49,365 bases of DNA from Pluralibacter gergoviae ATCC 33028 = NBRC 105706 (GTDB taxonomy: Bacteria > Pseudomonadota > Gammaproteobacteria > Enterobacterales > Enterobacteriaceae): the NCBI RefSeq assembly GCF_001598855.1, contig NZ_BCZS01000030.1, positions 1 through 49,365 of the forward strand. The letters are read 5' to 3'. The notes below the pieces were generated by a model that did no database searches, was not told where the DNA came from, and saw nothing but the letters and a program-made list of their open reading frames with translations. Below are positions 35,081 through 42,984 of this stretch, piece after piece. Positions within the stretch are counted from its first letter, which is position 1. Every line of letters starts with the position of its first letter. The position numbers and the translations under genes were made by a program.

Positions 35081-35469
35081 CATGACCCCGCTCCAAAGGT
35101 TGAGATGGCGACGACTACCTGCCCTTTTGGAATGATCGGGCCCCATTCGAGTAGCAGCCGTTTTATCTGGCTGTCATCCTGCCAGATTCCGGCCCGTGTC
35201 AGGGCGTCAAACAGCGCCTTGTTGAAGTTATCCAGGTCACGACGTCGGCGGTCAGGAGGGTATAGAGTGACGATTACTGAAACCGGCCCCACCAGAGTAT
35301 GTGGCCGCTGACGTAACTGCTCAAAGACGGCTGCACAGGTCTCCGCCTGATAAGCGCGCCCTTTGGCACTAACCATATGCCGGCCTTTCAACGGGCCGCG
35401 GCTTGGCGCGCGCCAGTAAGCGTTTACGCTTGGCGGAAATGGCAGTGAAAGCATTAACGTTTCCATCAT
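35080..35469 (-). CDS. rusA: Holliday junction resolvase RusA
   Basis: 129 aa. The RusA core is visible: PPDRRRRDLDNFNKALFDAL with the metal-binding aspartates near residues 78-80 and a further pair at 98-99 (WQDDSQI), plus the catalytic Lys of NKAL. It resolves recombination and replication intermediates and can stand in for RuvC. It overlaps its neighbours on both sides. Confidence 0.93.
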   Translation of the reverse strand: MMETLMLSLPFPPSVNAYWRAPSRGPLKGRHMVSAKGRAYQAETCAAVFEQLRQRPHTLVGPVSVIVTLYPPDRRRRDLDNFNKALFDALTRAGIWQDDSQIKRLLLEWGPIIPKGQVVVAISTFGAGS

Positions 35470-35669
35470 CACCCCCAGAACCGCTGCTCAAAACGGCGAT
35501 CCGGGCGGGGAGCTTTTTCTGACTCAGGCAGATATGCGCTCAGCGTCCAGTGAATGAAGTCGTTACTAAGCGATCGCTCTGTCTTGACGTTATTGTTGCG
35601 GTACCGTCTCTCGAGATCATCAATCTGCTCGGATGTAAGGTCGGTATGCTGAAACCAGGTTCGCCTCAT
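35469..35669 (-). CDS. Small nin-region protein, unknown
   Basis: 66 aa, polar and helical (LTSEQIDDLERRYRNNNVK), and coupled to RusA by TGATG. No family recognised; small genes of this kind fill the nin region of lambdoid phages. Confidence 0.65.
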   Translation of the reverse strand: MRRTWFQHTDLTSEQIDDLERRYRNNNVKTERSLSNDFIHWTLSAYLPESEKAPRPDRRFEQRFWG

Positions 35670-35758
35670 GCATCACCCCGCGGGGATTTCAGCATGAAGA
35701 AACCGCTGGCGCCGGACGGCGTCAGGGGTGGGGTGTTTTGAATGTGGTTTTGCGCCAT
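35666..35758 (-). CDS. Possible 30-aa protein
   Basis: An ATG at 35758 preceded by GGAGAGACACC opens a 30-codon frame whose TGA overlaps the next start as ATGA. Good ribosome site and tight coupling suggest it is translated, if only as a leader for the gene at 35469. Product MAQNHIQ... has no recognised feature. Confidence 0.45.
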   Translation of the reverse strand: MAQNHIQNTPPLTPSGASGFFMLKSPRGDA

Positions 35759-35799
35759 GGTGTCTCTCCAGTGGCGCAGCAGGTATAGGGTGTTCAGGC

Positions 35800-36042
35800 C
35801 TATGACGGGATAATACCAGAGTTCTCAGCAACGCGGTAACCAGCCCGCTCCAGCATCTGTGTGAACAAGGTGGGCGTGCCAATAATTTCATCCTCGGCCA
35901 ACGGCATAAACGACACCATACCGCCACGGCGATACATCAGCGCACGCTGGCATTCCGGAAATGAATGCAGTTTGGCAACGATAACCCCATCGTGGCATCT
36001 GATAACTGCGTAACCCTTTTTTGGTAAATCTTTTACTTCCAC
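35800..36042 (-). CDS. Small protein of unknown function
   Basis: 80 aa, with a beta-rich first half (GYAVIRCHDGVIVAKLHSF) and a helical second half. Part of the early operon downstream of dinI. No family recognised. Confidence 0.6.
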   Translation of the reverse strand: MEVKDLPKKGYAVIRCHDGVIVAKLHSFPECQRALMYRRGGMVSFMPLAEDEIIGTPTLFTQMLERAGYRVAENSGIIPS

Positions 36043-36085
36043 CCCGAGTCCCCTCTTATAAACCTGAAATTAAATCCACAGTTGA

Positions 36086-36319
36086 TTAATAAAACCACTC
36101 ATCTGCGCTTTCCCAGGTCTCCTGCAGGATCTCCTCGATGCGTTTTTTGTCCGCCTTTTCTCCTCCAACGATACTCAGGCCGTCAGAGCCGGCACGCCGG
36201 ACCGTAAGCTTGCAATCAGCATAGCTTTTATCGATACGCTTCTTAAGCTCCAGCTCAAGCGCAGGAACCGCCCCATCCGGCAATTTTTTGGTGCGATCAA
36301 TTGTGACCTCAACTTTCAT
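36086..36319 (-). CDS. dinI: DinI-like SOS protein
   Basis: 77 aa from MKVEVTIDR, after GGGAGGATTT; E. coli DinI is 81 aa. The C-terminal ILQETWESADEWF is nearly the same as in DinI. DinI binds RecA filaments and modulates LexA and UmuD cleavage. A LexA box lies 22 bp upstream, so it should be SOS-induced in a lysogen together with umuDC. Phage members can also act on prophage induction. Confidence 0.92.
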   Translation of the reverse strand: MKVEVTIDRTKKLPDGAVPALELELKKRIDKSYADCKLTVRRAGSDGLSIVGGEKADKKRIEEILQETWESADEWFY

Positions 36320-36340
36320 AAATCCTCCCTCAAACATTCA

Positions 36341-36356
36341 CTGTACAAATATACAG
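36341..36356 (-). promoter_or_regulatory. LexA (SOS) box of dinI
   Basis: CTGTACAAATATACAG is a near-ideal LexA operator (CTGT-N8-ACAG), positioned directly upstream of the DinI-like gene. Confidence 0.92.
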
Positions 36357-36445
36357 TATACCTACAACCAGTAAGATTCAAGTTTTTTGAGGGCACGTTT
36401 TGTGAATACCATACTGCTGTTTATAAAGATGTTTTCGCTGTGAAA

Positions 36446-36468
36446 CTAAAAACCCGCCGAGGCGGGCT
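36446..36468 (-). terminator. Terminator after the methyltransferase gene
   Basis: GCCCGCC-TCGG-CGGGTTTTT on the minus strand, directly after the stop at 36472. It would isolate dinI and its LexA-controlled promoter from read-through of the early operon. Confidence 0.8.
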
Positions 36469-36471
36469 TAG

Positions 36472-38547
36472 TTATGCTGCCAGTTCTTTTGCCCTACACA
36501 TTTCTGGTAAATTCGCACGCACCAGCGCTTCGGCGAACGGCGGCGGCACCGCGTTGCCGCAGCGCGCGACCTGCTTGTCCTTCGCATACTTCACGCCGCG
36601 ATAGTCCTGGTCGATGATGTACCAATCCGGGAACCCCTGCGCGCGGTACAACTCATGCGGCTGAAGCATGCGCATACCAATATCAACGATGCGATACGTC
36701 ACCCCACCGATTTCCACCAATCCTGTCGAATCCGCGCCGCAGTATTCCTGCATGAACGCCAGCACCTGCTGCGCGCGTTGCTCGTCGCACTCCTCGACCG
36801 CCAGCGTGGTTTTTACCTCCCCGACATGCTTGCCGCCGGCGGTTACTGTTGGCATTGGCTCATCAGTACGCTGCCCGTCACGGCAGGTGCCGCGTAGCTT
36901 AATCAGATGCGACGTGACGGCAGCGTGATGATTTCCTGTTGTCACCGTATGCAGCGGCTCTTCTGCACGACCGCCCGGGTGCCCGGTGTTGTTCACCAAC
37001 AGACTGGCTGCGACCACTGCATGATGATCAACCGTCGTCACCGAGTGCGTTGGCTCGTCCAGGCTGACGCCCGCCCCCTGGTAGTTCCTGCCATAGTGTT
37101 TTGCCAGGAAAGCGCTGGTAACGGCAAATTTATTACCGCCGGCAGTGACTGTGCCGATCGGTTTCTGCATGTCGAGCACTCGCGGGGCCTGCCCTGGACG
37201 CTCGCCATACCCCATCTGAATCAGTGTCGGGCAAACCAGCTGCGATTTACCGCCGCCGCCAGCTGTAATTGTCGCGCTCGGTTCATCAGCGCGATGACCG
37301 ATACTGGCGCCGAACTGCCGCGCTATCACCGGCGCGATGACGCACGCGTGGTTCGTGTTGCAGAGTGTGTGCATCGGCTGTTCAGCACTGCGTGGCTTCG
37401 CAGAATATTTCGGCCCACCAGCGCCAGCGATAAACGGGGTCAGAACGGCCTCGGCCAGTCCCAGCGCGTGACCGTTCCCACCGGGCCGCGATGATGTTCC
37501 AGCCGTCACTGTCGGTACAGGTTCGGTGACCGGCTGCCCGGTGGCGCCCGTACGGAATTTTGTCAGGTGTGGGACGGCTATTGAAAACCCGTGTTTTTTG
37601 GTGATGGTCTGCAGCGGATCCGCCAGCGCTTGCCCCCGGAAACAGTCGTACGCTCCGCGCGTCGTCGTGTGGTTGCATTTCACGATAAACGGCTGAGCGC
37701 TGTCGATAACGAACCGCTGAATGCCGCGTGCGATACGTTTAAGCGTATTTTCCGCCAGCGGGCGTATGCGGTCGAATATTGACGGAGCAGGAATGGACCA
37801 GTCGATGCACTCTGCCGCTGTGCGCCACGGCGCCAGCCGCCCTGCCTGCACCGCAGGTGATTTCGGATCGCCGTGGGTAACCTCCGGCCAGACTATCGGC
37901 TGCCCATCCCGGCGCATTACCATAAAAAAACGTTTCCGGATCGTCGGCGCACCGTAATCACATGCGCGCAGCTCACGAAAATCGACATCGTAGCCCAGCC
38001 CTGCGACCAGCCGCTGCGCCTGCTCACTTCCCGGTGAAAGATCCAGGAACTCGCAACACTCCGCCAGCGCCGGGTGATCCTCCGGCACGCCGGTGGTCAG
38101 CATGCCAACGAATGCCAGGAACGTCTCTCCCGTGCGCGCCGGGTCAGGGCGCATTTCTGGCGCCAGCAGCGGACCCCATGTTTTGAACTCCTCGACATTT
38201 TCCAGCATCATCACACGCGGCCCCACGTCCAGCGCCCACCGGATTACGATCCACGCCAGGCCCCTGATGGATTTCTCTACCGGCTTGGCCCCTTTCGCTT
38301 TTGAAAAATGGCGGCAGTCCGGCGAGAACCACGCCAGCCCCACAGGACGGCCGGCGGTAGCCGCGCGCGGATGAATATCGAATACCGATTCGCAGTAATG
38401 CAGCGTATCAGGGTGGTTCGTCGTATGCATCGCCACGGCATTAGGGTCATGGTTAATCGCTATATCGACACTGCGGCCGATCGCCATTTCAATACCGGTG
38501 CTGGCCCCGCCGCCTCCGGCAAAATTATCAACGATGATTTCTCTCAC
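36472..38547 (-). CDS. DNA (cytosine-5) methyltransferase, orphan
   Basis: 691 aa, starting at GTG 38547, which overlaps the previous stop as GTGA. C5-methylase motifs: I (DNFAGGGGAS, about 7-16), IV (SPDC, Cys78; PDC rather than the usual PCQ), VI (ENV, 116-118), VIII (TIRKRFF) and X (GNAVPPPFAEAL). Between VIII and IX a long insert of about 260 aa contains eight P-x-x-T-(V/I)-T repeats, presumably the target-recognition region. No restriction enzyme gene is nearby, so it probably protects phage DNA or alters host expression. Confidence 0.9.
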   Translation of the reverse strand: MREIIVDNFAGGGGASTGIEMAIGRSVDIAINHDPNAVAMHTTNHPDTLHYCESVFDIHPRAATAGRPVGLAWFSPDCRHFSKAKGAKPVEKSIRGLAWIVIRWALDVGPRVMMLENVEEFKTWGPLLAPEMRPDPARTGETFLAFVGMLTTGVPEDHPALAECCEFLDLSPGSEQAQRLVAGLGYDVDFRELRACDYGAPTIRKRFFMVMRRDGQPIVWPEVTHGDPKSPAVQAGRLAPWRTAAECIDWSIPAPSIFDRIRPLAENTLKRIARGIQRFVIDSAQPFIVKCNHTTTRGAYDCFRGQALADPLQTITKKHGFSIAVPHLTKFRTGATGQPVTEPVPTVTAGTSSRPGGNGHALGLAEAVLTPFIAGAGGPKYSAKPRSAEQPMHTLCNTNHACVIAPVIARQFGASIGHRADEPSATITAGGGGKSQLVCPTLIQMGYGERPGQAPRVLDMQKPIGTVTAGGNKFAVTSAFLAKHYGRNYQGAGVSLDEPTHSVTTVDHHAVVAASLLVNNTGHPGGRAEEPLHTVTTGNHHAAVTSHLIKLRGTCRDGQRTDEPMPTVTAGGKHVGEVKTTLAVEECDEQRAQQVLAFMQEYCGADSTGLVEIGGVTYRIVDIGMRMLQPHELYRAQGFPDWYIIDQDYRGVKYAKDKQVARCGNAVPPPFAEALVRANLPEMCRAKELAA
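36826..37618 (-). repeat. Eightfold PxxTVT-type repeats in the methyltransferase
   Basis: At protein level eight units each contain P-x-x-(T/S)-(V/I/L)-(T/C) followed by a Gly/His-rich turn (for example PVPTVTAG, PSATITAG, PTHSVTTV, PLHTVTTG, PMPTVTAG). They are spaced 30-45 residues apart. This suggests a target-recognition domain grown by duplication. Confidence 0.75.
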
Positions 38548-38801
38548 GCGTATTTCTCCATAGCAGCAGCCAGCGAACGGGCCGCGGCGATAATTGACGG
38601 TACCGGCATTTTTTCCAGCCACATGCGGTTAATGTGATGCTGTAGTCGGCGCTGATGGTGCGCCGGTAGATCGCCGGCGTTCTCCACCTGAGCGAATACC
38701 ATCTCCACCTCAGCAGGCCAGACAGTTTCCGGAACATTGGGCAGTAGCAGGCGCTCCAGTTCGGTAATGCGCTTGCAAGCGTACTCCATCGATGGCTCCA
38801 T
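38544..38801 (-). CDS. Small early protein, unknown
   Basis: 85 aa, helical, starting directly after the stop of the Ea22-like gene and overlapping the methyltransferase start (GTGA). No family recognised. Coupling suggests a role with, or for translation of, the methyltransferase. Confidence 0.65.
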   Translation of the reverse strand: MEPSMEYACKRITELERLLLPNVPETVWPAEVEMVFAQVENAGDLPAHHQRRLQHHINRMWLEKMPVPSIIAAARSLAAAMEKYA

Positions 38802-39404
38802 CTATTCTGCCTCCCTGGTCTGGGTGCCTGCGGTGGTTAGAGAGTTTTGTTCGAGTAGGTCGTCAGCCGCCTGGATTTCGGGATGCTCGTCGTAGTCAGG
38901 AAGATATCTGCGAGATACAGCAGCCAAGTTTGAAAGGCATTTTTCAGCGGCCTCTGCGCGGGATTGCAACTCAACGGCCCGGCGGTCTGCCATTTCAGCC
39001 CTCTCAATGGCTGCAAGAGCTGTGCTCTCATGGATTTCAATATAGGTCTCCAGCTCAGCTATGCGCGCGTCTTTGGCCTCCAGCTCCCTGGAAAACTCCC
39101 GAGCGTCGATTTTCATTAGTGTTACCAATGCTGTGGCACCACGCAGCTCGTCAGACAGTCGATGACATTCGGCGTCTTTGGCCTCCAGCGCCTCTATCAA
39201 CGCACCAATAACTCTTGCAGCCTGCCCGCACTCATCAACGATAGAAACATTTGTTCCGGTATTTCTGCCATCAACCTCAAACCGCAAATCAACGTCATCG
39301 GCGTCAATATCCGCCGGTTCGAATTGCGAGATATATTCCAGAGTGAATAGAGATGCCTTGGCTTTACTAACCAGTAGCGGAAGCTCTTTGATATCAGTTG
39401 TCAT
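38802..39404 (-). CDS. Ea22-like protein
   Basis: 200 aa. The pattern of an N-terminal domain, a coiled coil (about 70-160, rich in ELEAKDARIAELE) and a short C-terminal tail (ATYLPDYDEH-like: RYLPDYDEHPEIQAADDLL) fits the Ea22/Ead family of lambdoid early genes. Function unknown; lambda ea22 influences the lysis/lysogeny balance. Confidence 0.75.
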   Translation of the reverse strand: MTTDIKELPLLVSKAKASLFTLEYISQFEPADIDADDVDLRFEVDGRNTGTNVSIVDECGQAARVIGALIEALEAKDAECHRLSDELRGATALVTLMKIDAREFSRELEAKDARIAELETYIEIHESTALAAIERAEMADRRAVELQSRAEAAEKCLSNLAAVSRRYLPDYDEHPEIQAADDLLEQNSLTTAGTQTREAE

Positions 39405-39723
39405 GCTGCACGCTCCTCAGCTCGTCATGTGCCTCGGACATCAGACGCATGGCCTTCAGTTTCATTTCCTCAAGCTCACCGGCGATTCGATTGGATTCCG
39501 CTGCAATATACTCAAGCGCAGAGCCATAGCTCTCAAAAAATGAATAATGCTCGTCGAGATACATAACCCCTTTTTCTTTGCAGTAACTGAGTTTGAGTCG
39601 ATAGCCCTTATTTGTTCTTTTAATAACCTCCCTCTTATTTATAAGAGGCGCGGCACTATTAAGCTCAGGAATATAGGATTTACTAACAGGCTCTTTGCTG
39701 ACGACATAAATTAAGGTGCTCAC
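39394..39723 (-). CDS. Early protein, unknown
   Basis: 109 aa, with a beta-rich start (LIYVVSKEPVSKSYI) and a helical end (NRIAGELEEMKLKAMRLM). Overlaps both neighbours by a few bases. No family recognised. Confidence 0.6.
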   Translation of the reverse strand: MSTLIYVVSKEPVSKSYIPELNSAAPLINKREVIKRTNKGYRLKLSYCKEKGVMYLDEHYSFFESYGSALEYIAAESNRIAGELEEMKLKAMRLMSEAHDELRSVQHDN

Positions 39724-39929
39724 TTGGATTCCTCCTCGGTAGCGTGAATGCGAATCTGCTCAATCAGTTCTGCCGCATTGACTTCAAACACTTTAAGCGG
39801 CTCACATCCGCCAACTTTTGCCCCTGAGACACGGTAGCCGCTACTGTCATTGCTGACGCAAAGGGATAGGCCACCTGCTTGGTTATGTGAAACCTCGATG
39901 TAGACGTTCCCTGGTTGTAACTGGCTCAT
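39720..39929 (-). CDS. Small early protein, unknown
   Basis: 69 aa, beta-rich with a short C-terminal helix. Coupled by ATGA overlaps to both neighbours. No family recognised. Confidence 0.6.
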   Translation of the reverse strand: MSQLQPGNVYIEVSHNQAGGLSLCVSNDSSGYRVSGAKVGGCEPLKVFEVNAAELIEQIRIHATEEESK

Positions 39930-40585
39930 TTGGATGCCTCCCCCTCAACGCGACGAAACTCAATAACCCAAACCCAGGGATTGGCCCGCCAACTTTCTTC
40001 GCCGTAGATTGACGCCCACAGGCGCGCGAACACATCAGCTACACAGTCGCCACTCTTCGTGTCGGTGGTACTGCACCCTTCGCGTATCGCATCGCCGTCA
40101 CTGATACTCTTCAGTCGTTCAACCCGCACGCCGGTAATTTCAAGCGTGATGCGGCTGGCCCAACGCGGCATGTGGATTGATGGTCGCCACCCATGACGCA
40201 AATTGTCGTCGGCGTCTTGATATTCAGGTCTATGTCCGCCGTCAGCGGCATACTGGCAGAATTCTGGCTTTTCGAATTTCGAGCTATCTTCGAGGTATTC
40301 ATCCATCTGTTCGTAATTGAATAACGGCCCCTGAAATGTTTCCCGCACCCATATGCGGTCACCAGGCCGGCCGAAAGGACAGGAAATAGCAGTTAGCACC
40401 GGATTAATTCCGGAATGGTCTTTTTCTCCCAGTGCGACAAATATCTGCTGCCCGTTAATATCCCACCCCGGGATAAACTTAACTGCTTTCTGAAGGGCTT
40501 TTAATGGTCTGCGCGTCTGCGTCTTACGGCCGTCGAGAATAGCCCTCACCATCTCAGCGTTAAAAATCATGCCGCGCTCTTTCAT
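39926..40585 (-). CDS. ASCH-domain-like early protein
   Basis: 219 aa of a family common in enteric lambdoid phages. The N-terminus (MIFNAEMVRAILDGRKTQTRR) and RPGDRIWVRETF, together with RITLEITGVRVERLKSIS, form a PUA/ASCH-like beta barrel, a fold that binds RNA or modified bases. The C-terminal NPWVWVIEF strand closes the barrel. Function not established. Confidence 0.8.
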   Translation of the reverse strand: MKERGMIFNAEMVRAILDGRKTQTRRPLKALQKAVKFIPGWDINGQQIFVALGEKDHSGINPVLTAISCPFGRPGDRIWVRETFQGPLFNYEQMDEYLEDSSKFEKPEFCQYAADGGHRPEYQDADDNLRHGWRPSIHMPRWASRITLEITGVRVERLKSISDGDAIREGCSTTDTKSGDCVADVFARLWASIYGEESWRANPWVWVIEFRRVEGEASK

Positions 40586-40911
40586 TTAGATACCCCCGCA
40601 CTACCGAATATTTTATGGATCTCATACCCCTGCCAGCTCTGGCGGCACTGCTCTGTGATACTCATGCGCTGACGCTTTGGCTTTTCTGCTGCTGGCTTAA
40701 TCGGCTTGAGATTGATATCGCCGTGGCGCAGCCGGTAAACAGGGTGATAGAACCGACCAACATTGGACACGACCCCGGCATGCACAAGGTGCTCCAGCAG
40801 GCGGTTGGCTTTTTTGCAGTCGCAGTCCACCAGCGCTTTAACTTCCCGTGGAGTTATCTCTCCTCGCTCCCGCATCGCGTTCACGATTTTCCAGAGGTTA
40901 TTACTGGCCAT
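40582..40911 (-). CDS. Winged-helix DNA-binding-like protein
   Basis: 109 aa from ATG 40911 (AGGAGGGCGTGAAC ribosome site). Residues 3-60 fit a winged helix (NAMRERGEITPREVKALVDCDCKKANRLLEHL). The second half is basic and probably disordered. Likely a regulator or nucleic-acid-binding accessory to replication; role unknown. Confidence 0.7.
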   Translation of the reverse strand: MASNNLWKIVNAMRERGEITPREVKALVDCDCKKANRLLEHLVHAGVVSNVGRFYHPVYRLRHGDINLKPIKPAAEKPKRQRMSITEQCRQSWQGYEIHKIFGSAGVSK

Positions 40912-40913
40912 GT

Positions 40914-41345
40914 TCACGCCCTCCTAGCCGCGCGCCGGTAACAGGCATCCCGCCGCTGGCACAGGCGAGACATCTCATTGGAGTTGCAGGCCATATTCAT
41001 AGCACTGGTGTACTGTGTGGCCGCCCGACGCCAGAAACCTTTCAACTCAAGCTCCTGCGCCAGCGCCTCCACTGCCTGCAGCTTCTCAGGATCTTTTGGC
41101 TTTTCCAGCATGAAGGGCAGCACCACGTCCGGTATGTTGGCGCCTTCTGCTGCGGTGTAGACATACTGCGTGCCGTTGTGCTTGCGGGTAATAATGCCCT
41201 TGCGTGTCAGCGACCTGAGAAAGTTACTGGCCGTGCTGGCGGAAACATCCAAGGCTTCACAGATGTCGCGAATGACGCAGCCAGGCATATGGCGTACGGC
41301 GATCGCCACCCGGTCTATTTGATTGATTTTTACTGTATTGGTCAT
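40914..41345 (-). CDS. Winged-helix regulator with PerC-like C-terminus
   Basis: 143 aa. Residues 8-65 form a winged helix (IRDICEALDVSASTASNFLRSL). Residues 92-140 (LELKGFWRRAATQYTSAM, CQRRDACYRRAA) resemble the PerC-type C-terminal pattern. Its start codon lies within one of the repeated module-boundary sequences. Likely a transcription factor of phage or host genes. Confidence 0.7.
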   Translation of the reverse strand: MTNTVKINQIDRVAIAVRHMPGCVIRDICEALDVSASTASNFLRSLTRKGIITRKHNGTQYVYTAAEGANIPDVVLPFMLEKPKDPEKLQAVEALAQELELKGFWRRAATQYTSAMNMACNSNEMSRLCQRRDACYRRAARRA

Positions 41346-41360
41346 TGGTCAAAACTCGTT
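41337..41360 (-). repeat. Boundary repeat copy 1
   Basis: 22 bases here are identical to 42961-42982, a sequence of the form ..CGAGTTTTGACCAATGACCAAT read on the minus strand. It spans the start codon of the gene ending at 40914. Confidence 0.8.
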
Positions 41361-42030
41361 AGTTGCTTAATCCAGCCGCTTTACGACGCTTGTACTCTTC
41401 CATCAAAATCTGCGCAGGCGTTGGCCCGGCAGGATGGTGTGGTGCAGCAAGCTGGCGGCGTATAGGCGGCACGGTGAAACCATTGCCTACGTGCTTGGTC
41501 CACTTCGTCAGTAATTTTTCTGCCAGTTTTTTTAGCTCCCCTTCAGTCATCTGGCGCTCGACGCCAGTTCTGCGCATCTCGATGCAGATGTGGTACAGCA
41601 CCGGCTGCGGCCACGGATATTTATCACTCCCGGAGTAGCGGTATGACTCATTGCGCCACTTCCGGTACGCGTCCATCACTCCTTCAGACGTCAGTCCGAA
41701 CGGGTTAGCCCCGCTTTCGGATACCAGAGAGACAAACTCTGCCAGGTCTGGCGGCCAGGTATTTCCCATAGCGCAGCGCTCCATGCACTGCTGGCAAACC
41801 AGCTTGATCTCGCTATCAGTCATCGAACCGATCTGGGCTATCCACAGGGCCGAGGGCTCTGCGCCATTCTTCTGGGTCCAGCGGTTCGAGAACACCTCGC
41901 CCATCACCCTCCACAGCTGCCATGCCGTTTTCACCGCCATCAATCCCGTTTCTGCGACACCAACTCTCGTAGGCTGCGTCGATCTGCTGAACAGCTCGGG
42001 ATGCTGTTGGCTCTGGTCGAACTCCTGCAT
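41359..42030 (-). CDS. P: Replication protein P (helicase loader)
   Basis: 223 aa of the lambda P family: VFSNRWTQ...LWIAQIGSM...ppdlaefv-like middle and YPWPQPVLYHICIEMRRTGVERQMTE. It recruits and loads host DnaB at the origin bound by O. The start at 42030 has a strong GGAGGAGTGACGC site, so P overlaps the O gene in another frame for 215 bp; an internal start at 41823 would remove conserved P sequence. Confidence 0.85.
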   Translation of the reverse strand: MQEFDQSQQHPELFSRSTQPTRVGVAETGLMAVKTAWQLWRVMGEVFSNRWTQKNGAEPSALWIAQIGSMTDSEIKLVCQQCMERCAMGNTWPPDLAEFVSLVSESGANPFGLTSEGVMDAYRKWRNESYRYSGSDKYPWPQPVLYHICIEMRRTGVERQMTEGELKKLAEKLLTKWTKHVGNGFTVPPIRRQLAAPHHPAGPTPAQILMEEYKRRKAAGLSN

Positions 42031-42934
42031 GCGTCACTCCTCCGGTTTCAGGTTTCTTCTTCGCTCTTACGTGCACGATGTGCCGTGCAAATTTCTGCTC
42101 CCACTGGATTTGGGTAAAAACTTTCTGCTCGGCATTCCAGTAGGCGATGAACTCTGCCAGCTCAGTTGGCAGATAATCCGGCTCTGGCAAGTTAATCCCC
42201 CACTGCGCCGCCCGCTGCCGGAAATCCCCGGATGGCAGCCAGCCGTCAGCCATGCTGAATTTTCCGATCGGTTCGTCCAGCCCATCCAGGTACCGCGGAG
42301 CAACAGGCTCTGCTGGCGGAAATATTTGGCCAGCGTTTTCATTCGCGCCCGCGCTAAGAGAGGGGTTTAAGATCTGTTTACTGTTTACTGCTTTCTGGAT
42401 ACCTCTTGGCAAAGGATTAGGCTTATCCTTAGACAAAGGGCGAGACAAAGCGAAAGCCTTATCGAAAGCCAAACCCATAGCGGGTGAAACCCCATGCGAC
42501 GCGGCTTTCAAGGATTCCAACGCCTCATATTTGAGGTCACATTCGGGCAGCAATTCGAACGCCCGCACCCACGATTTGATGACGTTTACTGACGTTGGCG
42601 GGTTATGTTTGGCAGCGTTGGGCAGCCAAAAAACTCGGGCTTGGATGTCGGCTTTGACCATCCCAAGTGATTTGGCTTCTCCTAAGGCTAAGTCGAAGGC
42701 TTCGACTTCCCAGCCCAGCTCTTCGGCCAAAGCCGCGCGACCGGCCTTGAATAGCCCAGGAATAATCCCCGTGAACGGCCCTGTCAGCAGGTAAATAAAT
42801 AAGCTCTGCCCGCCAGGCTGCAAAGGCGACAGAGCGCGAAATTTGGGGTCATCCCACATCGTGATCTTCACCTTACGGTAAGGCTCATTGCTTGCCTTAC
42901 TCTTTGGATTCGCCTTAGGCAAAGGAGTTGTCAT
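41816..42934 (-). CDS. O: Replication initiator O with DnaT-like domain
   Basis: 372 aa. The N-terminal half is a replication-initiator-like winged helix (KVKITMWDDPKFRAL). Residues about 230-295 (DGWLPSGDFRQRAAQWGINLP...WNAEQKVFTQIQWEQKFARHI) are a DnaT-type primosomal single-strand-binding domain, unlike lambda O. It probably binds the phage origin (not located here) and works with P. ATGA coupling to a 12-codon leader frame upstream. Confidence 0.87.
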   Translation of the reverse strand: MTTPLPKANPKSKASNEPYRKVKITMWDDPKFRALSPLQPGGQSLFIYLLTGPFTGIIPGLFKAGRAALAEELGWEVEAFDLALGEAKSLGMVKADIQARVFWLPNAAKHNPPTSVNVIKSWVRAFELLPECDLKYEALESLKAASHGVSPAMGLAFDKAFALSRPLSKDKPNPLPRGIQKAVNSKQILNPSLSAGANENAGQIFPPAEPVAPRYLDGLDEPIGKFSMADGWLPSGDFRQRAAQWGINLPEPDYLPTELAEFIAYWNAEQKVFTQIQWEQKFARHIVHVRAKKKPETGGVTHAGVRPEPTASRAVQQIDAAYESWCRRNGIDGGENGMAAVEGDGRGVLEPLDPEEWRRALGPVDSPDRFDD

Positions 42935-42969
42935 GATTCACCCCTTGGCGCTGTTGTTCTATTGGTCAT
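42931..42969 (-). CDS. 12-codon leader frame upstream of O
   Basis: ATG within the boundary repeat opens a 12-aa frame (MTNRTTAPRGES) whose TGA overlaps the O start as ATGA. It could couple translation of O. No product role expected. Confidence 0.35.
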   Translation of the reverse strand: MTNRTTAPRGES

Positions 42970-42984
42970 TGGTCAAAACTCGAT
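42961..42984 (-). repeat. Boundary repeat copy 2
   Basis: Same 22-base sequence as at 41337-41358, located between the YdaT-like gene and O. Confidence 0.8.

Noticed and set aside
36472..38547. Restriction-modification system
   Set aside because: No endonuclease-like gene adjoins the methyltransferase; its neighbours are ordinary small early genes.
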